Shown piece after piece: positions 53,861 to 62,265 of a stretch of DNA of 64,000 bases (position 1 is the stretch's first letter; each line of letters opens with the position of its first letter). The notes below the pieces were generated by a model. The model did not search any database. It was not told where the DNA came from and saw only the letters and a list, made by a program, of their open reading frames with translations. Origin of the DNA: Desulfobacteraceae bacterium (lineage in GTDB: Bacteria; Desulfobacterota; Desulfobacteria; Desulfobacterales; UBA5852); assembly GCA_014237395.1 (NCBI GenBank), contig JABZFP010000018.1:208194-272193 (forward strand), read 5' to 3'. The position numbers and the translations under genes were made by a program.

Positions 53861-55153
53861 TCACTTTTCCAGCAGAACCTGCCCCAATCGGTCAACCAAC
53901 AAATCCGCATCCTCGTCGGTGATGTTCAGCGGCGGCGATACGCGAATCGTGTGACCGTGGCTGTCGTTGATAATGAGTCCCAGCTCCACCAGTTTGCGGC
54001 AGAAAACCATGGCATTGCGCTCTTTGACTTCAATACCGATAAACAGGCCCTTGCCGCGCACCTCCTTGACGTGGGGCGAACGCTCGGCCAGATGCTGAAT
54101 GGCTTGTTTGAGCCGCGCGCCCTGCCGGGCCGATGCTTCGGCCAGTTTTTCATCTTCGATGACACCCAGCGCCGTCACCCCGGCCACACAGGCCAGCGGG
54201 TAGCCGCCGAAAGTGGAACCATCCGACCCCACATTGAACGCCATATCCATGAGTTCCGCATTTGTAACGAACACGGACAGCGGCACTAGGCCGCCGGAAA
54301 GGGCTTTCCCCAGGATCAACCCGTCGGGCACCACGTCCTCGTGCTGGAAGCAGAATCGTTTCCCGGTGCGGCCCAGGCCCACCTGGATCTCATCGAACAG
54401 CAGCAGCAGATCGTGGTGGTCGGCAATCTCCCGCAGCCCTTTCAGAAATCCGGGCGGCGGTACCTGCATACCGCCCTCGCCCTGCATGGGCTCCACCAGG
54501 ATACCGCAGGTATTTTCGTTTACGGCCGCCGCCACCGCTTCCAGGTCGCCGAACGGTACCGATACGAACCCGGGGGTCAACGGCCCAAAGCCGCGGCGAT
54601 ATTTTTCCGTCGAGGAAAAGGACACCACCGAAATCATGCGGCCGTGGAAGTTGTGATCGAAGACGATGATTTCCTGTTTGCCATCCGGAATGCCTTTGGC
54701 TTTCCAGCCATAAAAACGTGCCATTTTAATAGCGGTCTCCACCGATTCGACACCGCCGTTTTTGGGCAATACCTTATTACCGTTCGTCCCGAAACGCGTT
54801 CCGAGCGCGGGTACGAATTCCGCCATGCGGGACAAAAAAAGCCCCAGGGGGTCCGTATAGACCACATTGGAAATAACCGAGGCATAATCGCCCAGCAAGG
54901 CCTTGATCAACGCATTGACGATTGTGGGATGATGATGCCCGGGATTGGCGGCGGAATAGGCTGCCAGGCAGTCCAGATAGCGCTTGCCGTTGACATCGGT
55001 GATCCAGCTGCCACGGGCCTGGCGAACCACGACATCCAGTCGCTCGTAATGATGGGCGCCGTTTTTTTCCTCGAGCGCCTTGATGATATCGTCCGGTGTG
55101 TTGGAAAACCCGAAAACCGGGGGCGTATTGGCCGAGGTGAGCGTGGACAACAT
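53861..55153 (-). CDS. class III PLP aminotransferase (ornithine/acetylornithine type)
   Basis: A 430-residue aminotransferase. The PLP Lys is Lys283 (LILGKALSGGLVPL), with the cofactor Asp in LLLFDEIQVGLGRTG and LVEPMQGEGGMQVPP before it. LDCLAAYSAANPGHHHP matches ornithine--oxo-acid transaminases best. It moves an omega-amino group to 2-oxoglutarate, giving a semialdehyde. A consensus promoter and a strong palindrome lie just upstream, so the divergent TrmB-like regulator probably controls it. AAGGAGG precedes the start. The exact diamine or amino acid is uncertain. Confidence 0.85.
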   Translation of the reverse strand: MLSTLTSANTPPVFGFSNTPDDIIKALEEKNGAHHYERLDVVVRQARGSWITDVNGKRYLDCLAAYSAANPGHHHPTIVNALIKALLGDYASVISNVVYTDPLGLFLSRMAEFVPALGTRFGTNGNKVLPKNGGVESVETAIKMARFYGWKAKGIPDGKQEIIVFDHNFHGRMISVVSFSSTEKYRRGFGPLTPGFVSVPFGDLEAVAAAVNENTCGILVEPMQGEGGMQVPPPGFLKGLREIADHHDLLLLFDEIQVGLGRTGKRFCFQHEDVVPDGLILGKALSGGLVPLSVFVTNAELMDMAFNVGSDGSTFGGYPLACVAGVTALGVIEDEKLAEASARQGARLKQAIQHLAERSPHVKEVRGKGLFIGIEVKERNAMVFCRKLVELGLIINDSHGHTIRVSPPLNITDEDADLLVDRLGQVLLEK

Positions 55154-55170
55154 GGCAACCTCCTTGGGAA

Positions 55171-55198
55171 TAATGTTGCTATCTATGTAGCAACATTA
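55171..55198. promoter_or_regulatory. palindromic operator upstream of the aminotransferase
   Basis: TAATGTTGCTA-TCTATG-TAGCAACATTA, a perfect 11-bp inverted repeat. It covers the expected transcription start of the aminotransferase promoter, which fits repression by the divergent TrmB-like protein. Confidence 0.75.
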
Positions 55199-55225
55199 AT
55201 ATCATCATTCTTGAGCGCCTGTCAA
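55196..55225 (-). promoter_or_regulatory. sigma-70 promoter for the aminotransferase
   Basis: On the minus strand TTGACA (55225-55220), an 18-bp spacer and TATTAA (55201-55196). The -10 box touches the palindrome at 55171-55198. Confidence 0.7.
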
Positions 55226-55403
55226 TCACCACCGATGCTGTCGCACCACGCATAAACCGCGACAAGGGATGGAACCGCAATGCTTGCCAAAACCGCATCC
55301 AAGATTGACAGTGTCACGGCCTTACCCTAAGACAGAGCATGTACGATCCTCGCAATGCGTTGCGCCCTTATCAACGGCCCCTGGCCATCAACGGATGTTG
55401 CCC

Positions 55404-56195
55404 ATGGATATCACCAGCCTGCTGAAAGATTTTGCGTTCTCGCAATATGAATCGTCCTGCTATCTCGCCCTTTTGACCCAGCACCCCTGCAACGGCTCCC
55501 AGTTGAGCAAACTTTCCGGCATTGCCCGCTCACGCATTTATGATGTCTTGCGGGGCTTGACCCGCAAGGGCATCGTGTTCGAAATCGAAAAGGGCCTCTT
55601 CGTTCCCCTTCCTTTCGAAGAACTCAAGAAGCGCCTGCAAAACCAGTTCGAATCCAATTTGGGTCTGCTCGAAAAACAGGTCAGCCGACTCAATCCTGAT
55701 ACCGATTATGAATATCTGCTGACCATCCGGGGAAGGAAGGAGGCCATCGCCAAAGCCATCGATATTATCGACAGTGCCCGCGAAGAAATCTATCTGCGCC
55801 TGTTTCCGGACAGCTGGAAGCGTCTTGAGAAATCCATTCGAAAAGCGCTCAAACGGGGCGTCGGCATACGGTTGATTGGAATGGGGGAAATTCCACACGT
55901 CTGCGACATTCAGGTTACCCATCCCGAGGTGGCTTCCCTGCACGCCAAGCTTGGCGGGGAATCCATCGACATCATCGTCGATCGTTCGGAGGCCCTGGTG
56001 GGCATTTTTGAAACGGGCCAGGAAATGACATCACCGGTCATCTGGACCCGCAACCGCTGGTTCGTCATCGCCAACCGTGACAGTCTGCGGCACGATTTCT
56101 ACCACTATTTCCTCGACAAGATCCATGACCGTCACGAAACCCTATCCGGTCAAGATGAAACCATTTACAACTTCATAAAAAAGGATGACTTTTGA
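55404..56195 (+). CDS. TrmB-like HTH transcriptional regulator
   Basis: A 263-residue regulator. The N-terminal winged helix (FSQYESSCYLALLTQHPCNGSQLSKLSGIARSRIYDVLRGL) is typical of TrmB/TrmBL. A short coiled coil (~75-95) and an effector domain of the phospholipase-D-like/TrmB type follow (AREEIYLRLFPDSWKRLE). The start at 55404 gives the family N-terminus; the open frame from 55269 has no ribosome site. It is divergent from the aminotransferase, with a palindrome between, so control of that gene is likely. The ligand is probably an amine or amino acid rather than a sugar. Confidence 0.82.
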   Translation: MDITSLLKDFAFSQYESSCYLALLTQHPCNGSQLSKLSGIARSRIYDVLRGLTRKGIVFEIEKGLFVPLPFEELKKRLQNQFESNLGLLEKQVSRLNPDTDYEYLLTIRGRKEAIAKAIDIIDSAREEIYLRLFPDSWKRLEKSIRKALKRGVGIRLIGMGEIPHVCDIQVTHPEVASLHAKLGGESIDIIVDRSEALVGIFETGQEMTSPVIWTRNRWFVIANRDSLRHDFYHYFLDKIHDRHETLSGQDETIYNFIKKDDF

Positions 56196-56296
56196 CGCAT
56201 GAGCACAGCGATCGCCGCCGCCGAGGACGACGATTCGGTGGTCGGTTGTGCGCCATGACGCCGGAATGGGCACGGCAAAGCAACCGGCGGACAGGG

Positions 56297-56845
56297 TCAA
56301 TTGCGGGAGGCGGATCGCGGGAAAGGAATCACATCAGCTCCGGCGGAAACCGGCCGGGACGCGCTATGAAGTGGGCTTAAAAGGCCCTGAGACAGTGAAT
56401 CGCGCCCACGCCGCGGCGGGTCGGTGACGGTCCGCATATAAAGATCGCACGCTTCCGTAAAAAGCGGATCGTCTTTTTCGGTCTTCCCGATGATTTCCAG
56501 ACAGTAGCGCTGTGCGCCATAGATGTCGTGGCAGGCGCTCGCCAGGTGGTGGGCCTTGGCCCTCAGGGATTCCAAATGGGTTTTGCGTTCCAAGGCCTGT
56601 GCATTGTGGCGCTGCTGTCGATCCCATACCCAATCAAGGACATCGGCGCTCAAACGAAACCGCACGCCAATAGGATGCCACATCACATCCGACGCCCGCA
56701 ACGATTGCGTCAGGAAATGGACCCCATAGCATAGGCCGGCGATCACCGGCCCCGCTAAAATGCCGATCCTGCCGAACAGCAGGTAGCCCGTCACACCGGC
56801 CATAAAAAGTATGCCTATCGACACTATAATGCGCTTTTGGTTCAT
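56297..56845 (-). CDS. small membrane-anchored protein of unknown function
   Basis: A 182-residue protein with two adjacent N-terminal helices (IIVSIGILFMAGVTGYLLFG and IGILAGPVIAGLCYGVHFL) and a helical cytoplasmic tail with many Arg and Gln residues. AAGGGCGAT precedes the ATG. No family is recognised. It stands alone between the TrmB-like gene (convergent) and the rhomboid gene on the same strand. Confidence 0.6.
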   Translation of the reverse strand: MNQKRIIVSIGILFMAGVTGYLLFGRIGILAGPVIAGLCYGVHFLTQSLRASDVMWHPIGVRFRLSADVLDWVWDRQQRHNAQALERKTHLESLRAKAHHLASACHDIYGAQRYCLEIIGKTEKDDPLFTEACDLYMRTVTDPPRRGRDSLSQGLLSPLHSASRPVSAGADVIPFPRSASRN

Positions 56846-57025
56846 TATCGCCCTTTCCGAAACGTATTTTCCGACACCATCATTCCTTGGTGACCAGTGG
56901 CATCAATTTTTCTCAGGACATAAAGCAATCGTCATGCCATCGTCCCAATTTAAATTTAGGATGACACAACAACGGGTTAGGTAAAATACGCCGCAACAGA
57001 TGCCAAATGGCTTGGCAACTTCTGT

Positions 57026-57748
57026 CTATAAGGTAGACAAACCGTTTTTGCGCAGACGGCAGATGACACGGTTGTGGATGCCGTCCGGATCCTTATCCTG
57101 CAGTTTGAAGACCAGGGCCAGCGTCAAACCACCCACAAATCCTCCCGTGTGTCCCCAGCCATCAGCCGGCAGGGCCATGCCGGCAACATCCCTGAAGATT
57201 AAAAGTCCGACCAGCAATGGGCCGCTGATTGCCCCCCCACACGAAAACAACGCCCTGCTTTGAAGGAATCCTCCGACCGGACGACGGGGAAACCCGGACC
57301 GCAATGTCAGCAGACCCGCCAGTCCTGCAATGGCGCCGGAAGCACCATCCGGCGCGCACCGGATTACGGCGATGGGCGCGGCAAGGAAATCGATCTCGGA
57401 GAGTTGCAGATTCAGGCTGACAATGCTCGCAATGACACTGCTGAGGATGACCGCGGCCAGGATGCGCTGCCGCCCCAGGCGGGGTTCCAGGGCCGCGCCC
57501 AAAACCCATAATAACAGCATGTTGGCCAGGAAAACACCGAAGCCCGAGTGTAAAAAGGGACGGGTCATCGTGGTCAACACGAGATCCGGCATACTGAAGT
57601 CGTCCAGCGCCACAGTGCAGATTCGCTCGCTCGTTCCCGGAGGGGTCGTGAAAAAGACAATGGTGCTCACCATCATCATGCCGGCGGTGATCACCGGAAA
57701 TCCAGCCGCCAGTTGCATCCTGCGCGATGAATCGCTTGATTTTTCCAT
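57026..57748 (-). CDS. rhomboid family intramembrane serine protease
   Basis: A 240-residue protein with about six helices. The catalytic Ser137 is in DGASGAIAG and His200 in GWGHTGGFVGG; the oxyanion residues His67 and Asn76 are in FLHSGFGVFLANMLLLW. It cleaves membrane proteins within the bilayer. GGGGAGGG lies upstream of the ATG. The extended loop near 40-60 and a basic cytoplasmic tail are unremarkable. Substrates are unknown; nearby membrane signalling proteins are possible. Confidence 0.85.
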   Translation of the reverse strand: MEKSSDSSRRMQLAAGFPVITAGMMMVSTIVFFTTPPGTSERICTVALDDFSMPDLVLTTMTRPFLHSGFGVFLANMLLLWVLGAALEPRLGRQRILAAVILSSVIASIVSLNLQLSEIDFLAAPIAVIRCAPDGASGAIAGLAGLLTLRSGFPRRPVGGFLQSRALFSCGGAISGPLLVGLLIFRDVAGMALPADGWGHTGGFVGGLTLALVFKLQDKDPDGIHNRVICRLRKNGLSTL

Positions 57749-57950
57749 AATGCCCTCCCCTTGGATGGTATGTGGGACCGCTCACGCCAGCATATGGGAG
57801 GGATCATAAACCAGGGGTGTGACAGATACGGTCACACCCATCGGGAAAATACTTCAGGTGGGTATGGGACGGCAGAGGCAACATACGCGGTATCGATTCT
57901 ACATGCTACAGGGACGGTCGACCAAGGTCAGGGTATGCCGGCATGCTCTT

Positions 57951-60113
57951 TCAGGTCGGTATCGGATGGTGCTTGATCACCACCAGGGTGCGATCGTCTT
58001 CCGGCGGCAAGTCTTCCACATGCGCGGCAACCGCTTCGAAAACGCGTTCCACGATCTGCCGGGCCGATTCGGTGTAATAGCGACGGATGGTATCTTTCAG
58101 ACGCGCGTGGCCGAACATGTCACCATGGCGATTGCGCGCCTCAAATATCCCATCGGTGGCAATGACGATGACCTGCCCCGCTTCCAGACCGTCAAACACA
58201 TTCGTCACATAAGATCCGCGCCGGTCGACCCCCAGCGCCAGCCCCTCGCCCTTCAATATCTCGAAACGATCCTGGGATGGCCGATACACCAGAGCCGGAT
58301 CGTGGCCGGCACGAACCCAATGGAGCGTGTGTGCCTGCGGATCGATGGACAGGAAGAAAAGGGTCATGAACCGCCCGCTGTCCAGAACGTCTTCCGCCAG
58401 ATAGCGATTCATGTCGGTAACGATTTCAGCTGCTGACCCAGGCTGCCCCACGCGGGTGCGCAAGAACCCACGGGCCGAGGTCATCAGCAGGGCCGCATCC
58501 ACACCGTGGCCGGAAATATCACCGACCACGACACTCAAGCAGGTGCTGCAGGCCGGATCGTGCTGGAGATAATCGAAGTAATCGCCGCCAATCGCGTGGC
58601 TGGGAAGGTTTTTACCGGCCACTTCGAGACCTCCGATGGTCAGGTGGTGACGGGGCAGCAAATTCTTCTGCACTTCGCCGGCCAGCCGGAGGGCCTTGGC
58701 GCTTTCTTTTTCCTTGAGCGCAATTTTGCGGCGGGCGGTTTCGATTTCCTGGATAACCTGGCGATGCAAGCCGGCATTGAGCTCCTTGGTATCTTCCAAT
58801 CGTCGGCGATAGGTTTCGGAACGCGCCAATCTCATCCGCAGGTATTCATTTTCGCGTTCCAACCCGCGGTGCGTCAAATCCGGTATCCCTGTTTTATCCC
58901 CGCGGAGGGGTGACCCCGGCATCGCTGAGGCTGACTTCTCGACGACACGCGTCGCATCGGAAGACCCGAGAACAAGCGTCACCAGGGTGGCGTTGTGGCA
59001 AATGCTCTCCCAATCGGTCGCCGGTGGCGCGATTTCACCAAAACTGTAAAACCCCATGATGGGAAGATCACCCGGGCATTCCCGCTCGAGGGCATCGACT
59101 TCTTCAATGGTGCGGGTCCCCAGAGCCTGTTTGCGCAGGATGCAGGAGAAGGCCAGCGCCGCAAAGGGTTCGAATGGTGTCAATTCCGCTTTAACTGCCT
59201 TGGCCGATGTCGCGATGTCACGGATCAATTGGTCGCGGATGGCCTCCGTCAGTTGAACGGTCGATCCTTCCGGTATGGCTTCGGCAAAGGTGATGGCGCC
59301 CTCTTCATCGTGATAGATAATTGGCCCCCGCAGGGAAAAAGACGGCCCGTCGCCCACATAGACGGCCAGGGGAAACTCGGTGGCGGGATCGGTGTGGCGG
59401 CCCAGATAGTGACAGTAGAAATCCAGGGCCCGGCGATTTCCAATCCGTCTCACACGCCGCCCGTCGACTTCGGTGACCTTTTCCCGCGGGCCAATGGTTT
59501 TCCAACTGTTGGCCACGAAATAAGCATAGTCGACCGGCCCACAAAAAAGAAGCAGGGGCAACGCGTCCTCCAGGACCTCACGACCGAAAAACTGTCGGAT
59601 CGTCTGGCCGGCGCCATCCAGCGCCGCCGGCCCGCCCCCGAAAATCCCGCAGTCGTCTCCCAATTCCCGACTCAAGGCACCAATGATATCCCCTCCGGCG
59701 TGATGGACCAGGTCCGGCAGGGTCAAGCATACACGGGCCGGCTGTCTCCGTCCCGCGTTTGCCATGGTCAGGGCCGCCCGGGCGGCCTTTCGGTACCCAT
59801 CGGACAGCCGGTGCCCAAGCCCCGCACGAATTTCAATCGAATCGCCGGCAAACACCATCAGGCTGATGGCGTCGTCACTATACCCGCCGGCCGTGGAAAA
59901 CGTGCCCGCTGTTGTACAACCGATGAGGGGCATTCCCGGAAAGGCACGATTCACATCGTCCAGGATCACCTGGTGATCGAAACCGGCACCGGCATAGAGA
60001 ATTCCAGCGGAAGGGGATCGGCCGTCAAGCTGCGCCAGGCTGTCCTGAATGACCTTCGCGGCGGTGTCGGCCGCATCCAGGCCTTCGGCTTGCGCAATGC
60101 TGACACGTATCAT
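57951..60113 (-). CDS. FIST-domain sensor with SpoIIE-type PP2C phosphatase
   Basis: A 720-residue cytoplasmic signalling protein. Residues ~25-220 are a FIST N domain (LIGCTTAGTFSTAGGYSDDAISLMVFA) and ~225-370 a FIST C domain (AFSCILRKQALG, IMGFYSFGEIAP). FIST domains are thought to sense small ligands, perhaps amino acids. A coiled coil (~405-470) links to a SpoIIE phosphatase with intact metal sites: IGGDYFDYL, GDISGHGVDAALLMTSAR, IATDGIFEARN and PPEDDRTLVVI. It likely acts on an anti-sigma antagonist of the STAS type; one STAS-like protein is encoded at 61728. It lies 200 bp after the rhomboid start and is transcribed toward it. Confidence 0.88.
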   Translation of the reverse strand: MIRVSIAQAEGLDAADTAAKVIQDSLAQLDGRSPSAGILYAGAGFDHQVILDDVNRAFPGMPLIGCTTAGTFSTAGGYSDDAISLMVFAGDSIEIRAGLGHRLSDGYRKAARAALTMANAGRRQPARVCLTLPDLVHHAGGDIIGALSRELGDDCGIFGGGPAALDGAGQTIRQFFGREVLEDALPLLLFCGPVDYAYFVANSWKTIGPREKVTEVDGRRVRRIGNRRALDFYCHYLGRHTDPATEFPLAVYVGDGPSFSLRGPIIYHDEEGAITFAEAIPEGSTVQLTEAIRDQLIRDIATSAKAVKAELTPFEPFAALAFSCILRKQALGTRTIEEVDALERECPGDLPIMGFYSFGEIAPPATDWESICHNATLVTLVLGSSDATRVVEKSASAMPGSPLRGDKTGIPDLTHRGLERENEYLRMRLARSETYRRRLEDTKELNAGLHRQVIQEIETARRKIALKEKESAKALRLAGEVQKNLLPRHHLTIGGLEVAGKNLPSHAIGGDYFDYLQHDPACSTCLSVVVGDISGHGVDAALLMTSARGFLRTRVGQPGSAAEIVTDMNRYLAEDVLDSGRFMTLFFLSIDPQAHTLHWVRAGHDPALVYRPSQDRFEILKGEGLALGVDRRGSYVTNVFDGLEAGQVIVIATDGIFEARNRHGDMFGHARLKDTIRRYYTESARQIVERVFEAVAAHVEDLPPEDDRTLVVIKHHPIPT

Positions 60114-60402
60114 GACATTATGCCTTATCGGGTTTCCGGCGACGGAAATAGGTTTAGGGGACGAGGACTCATCTCGTTAAGCATAAGGCCGGATTATAGC
60201 TTCGGCAACCGTGACATTCTGCGGCGCTGTGACTGACATGAATTGTCACTCGTCAAACGCCACGCCCGGGCAAAAAATGATAACTATTTGAATTAGTTGC
60301 AAATTATCATTTCCAGGTTTTAGGAACAGAATTTGCTTTGATTACAACCAGTTACTCTTACAATAGCGCACGAATGCCATAATTCAAATAGGAGGCGGAC
60401 AC

Positions 60403-61512
60403 ATGGATATCATATGCCGGCATTGCAATGCCACTTACACCGTTGCCGACCACAAACTGCCGCCAAAGAAAGCCGCGGCCAAATGTAAACGTTGCGGCAA
60501 TCAAATCGTCATCGATCCCGCGGATGCCGGCAGTCAAACGGATCCAACGACAGCACCCGCCCCCTTGCCCCCACGGCAAGCCGCTCCTGCCTCCCAGCAT
60601 GACCGAAGTATTGTGGCGGCGTTTCCTGACATTGCCGCCTATGCCCCCGGCCATTACGCCATGTCAGAGATCTTGAAGCCGAACCGAAGGGGGAATTACA
60701 GCACCCGCCTGAACAAACTGAAGTTGAAAATTCTGGCGGCGGTTAAACCGACACTCGATCACCTGGTCAAAGAAGACGAAAAAATCATGTGCATCGCAGG
60801 CGGAACCGCCTATTTCCCGATCGAAATCTTTTTCGGCAACGGCATGTTCACCATGCTGTACAATCGCTATGCCGTGGTGGCGACCAACCGGCGTCTTGTC
60901 ATGATCAACACCAACCACCGGATGACCAAACCCGGTCATTACCTGTTTCAAATGGGCTTCGACGAGATCAAAAAGGTCTCCCGCGGCCTTTTCCGAACCA
61001 GTTTGAGCCTGACACGCAAAAAGGGCAAACGACGTATTTTCACCTCCATGAAAATGGCCTTCAGCGCTGAATTGCAATCGTATCTCAAACCGCTGATAAC
61101 AGAGGGCCAGACCATGCCGCAGGGCAATGTCCTTGACGAAAACCTCTGCCCTTCCTGCTATGCAGGTCTTCCGGCCGGCCTCGAGAAATGCACCGTTTGT
61201 CATGCGGCTTTCAAGACCGCCAAAAGCGCGGCCCTGCGCTCGCTCCTCCTCCCGGGCTGGGGGGACTGGTACCTGGGGCATCGTTTTCTGGGGTGTTGCG
61301 AGTTGATAGGCTCGCTGATCGTGTGGTCGATCGTGCTGGGAATGCTGGCCGAAGGCGGCACTGAAAACGTCGGCATCGCCCTATTGCTTCTGGCGTTTTA
61401 CAATGGATTCGATGCGTTGCTGACCCGTCATATGGCCCGTAAAGGCTACATGCTGGAATCCCGACAACCCGTTGCCCACAGCCAGCCCAACATGGCGGTG
61501 AATACAGCATAG
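60403..61512 (+). CDS. zinc-ribbon/bPH/TM2-like membrane protein
   Basis: A 369-residue protein. The N-terminus is an MJ0042-type zinc ribbon (CRHCNATYTV...KCKRCGNQIVI). A Pro-rich linker follows, then a bacterial PH-like domain at ~125-230 (NRYAVVATNRRLVMI, FDEIKKVSRGLF). A second zinc ribbon (LCPSCYAGLPAGLEKCTVCHAAF) precedes two membrane helices near 285-345 with the TM2-like start LLPGWGDWYLGHRF. The role is unknown; the fold mix suggests membrane-protein quality control or lipid contact. It has no obvious operon partner, and nothing else is seen in the upstream 289-bp gap. Confidence 0.7.
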   Translation: MDIICRHCNATYTVADHKLPPKKAAAKCKRCGNQIVIDPADAGSQTDPTTAPAPLPPRQAAPASQHDRSIVAAFPDIAAYAPGHYAMSEILKPNRRGNYSTRLNKLKLKILAAVKPTLDHLVKEDEKIMCIAGGTAYFPIEIFFGNGMFTMLYNRYAVVATNRRLVMINTNHRMTKPGHYLFQMGFDEIKKVSRGLFRTSLSLTRKKGKRRIFTSMKMAFSAELQSYLKPLITEGQTMPQGNVLDENLCPSCYAGLPAGLEKCTVCHAAFKTAKSAALRSLLLPGWGDWYLGHRFLGCCELIGSLIVWSIVLGMLAEGGTENVGIALLLLAFYNGFDALLTRHMARKGYMLESRQPVAHSQPNMAVNTA

Positions 61513-61608
61513 CGATAGGGATAGACCAGACGTGGGATCATAACCATATGGATAGGTGGGAAAACAAGCACCATTTGTGCCGGGGTCGATGGAAGATATT
61601 GGCTCATT

Positions 61609-61731
61609 TTACCAATGCCAGAGGGCGATGAGCACGAAGCGTCCAAAGAGCAGCACCAGGATCAGCGGAATCACCCAGCGGGGCATACGCTTGAAATAGG
61701 ATTTGAATTCCTTGCGGGAAGGGTATTTCAC
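61609..61731 (-). CDS. 40-residue single-pass membrane peptide
   Basis: A very small gene that starts at GTG overlapping the stop of the STAS-like gene (GTGA, 61728-61731). The peptide begins MKYPSRKEFKSYFKRMPRW, a basic amphipathic part, and continues as one membrane helix VIPLILVLLFGRFVLIAL ending WHW. The stop overlap and clean membrane pattern argue that it is real. It may anchor or regulate the STAS-like partner. No family is known to me. Confidence 0.65.
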   Translation of the reverse strand: MKYPSRKEFKSYFKRMPRWVIPLILVLLFGRFVLIALWHW

Positions 61732-62138
61732 GTTGATTCGAAGCTTTTCCGGGTGCCCTTTCCTTCGTCGAGCCAAGCCATGGCCGCATCCAGGTCTTTG
61801 AAAATCATGATGCGGCGGGCGGACTTGGCATGCATCTCACGGAACGCCTCGTACATGCGGGAAAGACCGAATGACAGACTGTCGCCAATGACAATGGCAA
61901 AGCGGCTTTGCGCGTCCGGATCATCCATACCGGCCGCAGTATGCGCCACCGCTTCAAGTCCTTCCGTGGTGACATCGACTTTCTCCAGCGCCCGGAAATC
62001 AATCACCTCGTCGAAACCGCGCACCGCCGGATCGTTCCAGACCGACTTTTGATAGGCCATGAGGGCCGCATCGGAAACCACCGTTCCCCAGATCGTGACA
62101 ACCCGGTGCCGTTCATGATCGATTTCTTTGGCGTACAT
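61728..62138 (-). CDS. SpoIIAA/STAS-like protein
   Basis: A 136-residue protein with the alpha/beta pattern of SpoIIAA-like STAS domains (VVTIWGTVVSDAALMAYQKS, GFDEVIDFRALEKVDVTTEGLEAVA, RIMIFKDLDAAMAWL). In STAS antagonists a Ser/Thr in the loop is phosphorylated; here the region VDVTTEG carries two Thr. It may be the target of one of the SpoIIE phosphatases in the window, but no kinase is near. It is coupled by 4 bp to the 40-residue membrane peptide. AAGGA precedes the ATG. Confidence 0.7.
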   Translation of the reverse strand: MYAKEIDHERHRVVTIWGTVVSDAALMAYQKSVWNDPAVRGFDEVIDFRALEKVDVTTEGLEAVAHTAAGMDDPDAQSRFAIVIGDSLSFGLSRMYEAFREMHAKSARRIMIFKDLDAAMAWLDEGKGTRKSFEST

Positions 62139-62265
62139 ACCTCATCCTTATATCGCCCATCCCAGAGGAAGGCAACGGGAATACCCTTGTCGGAATTGAT
62201 GGCAACGCCAAAAACAGCAGGGTTAAGCCGCCACCGACACCATGCGGTACCCCCACCCGGCGGTT

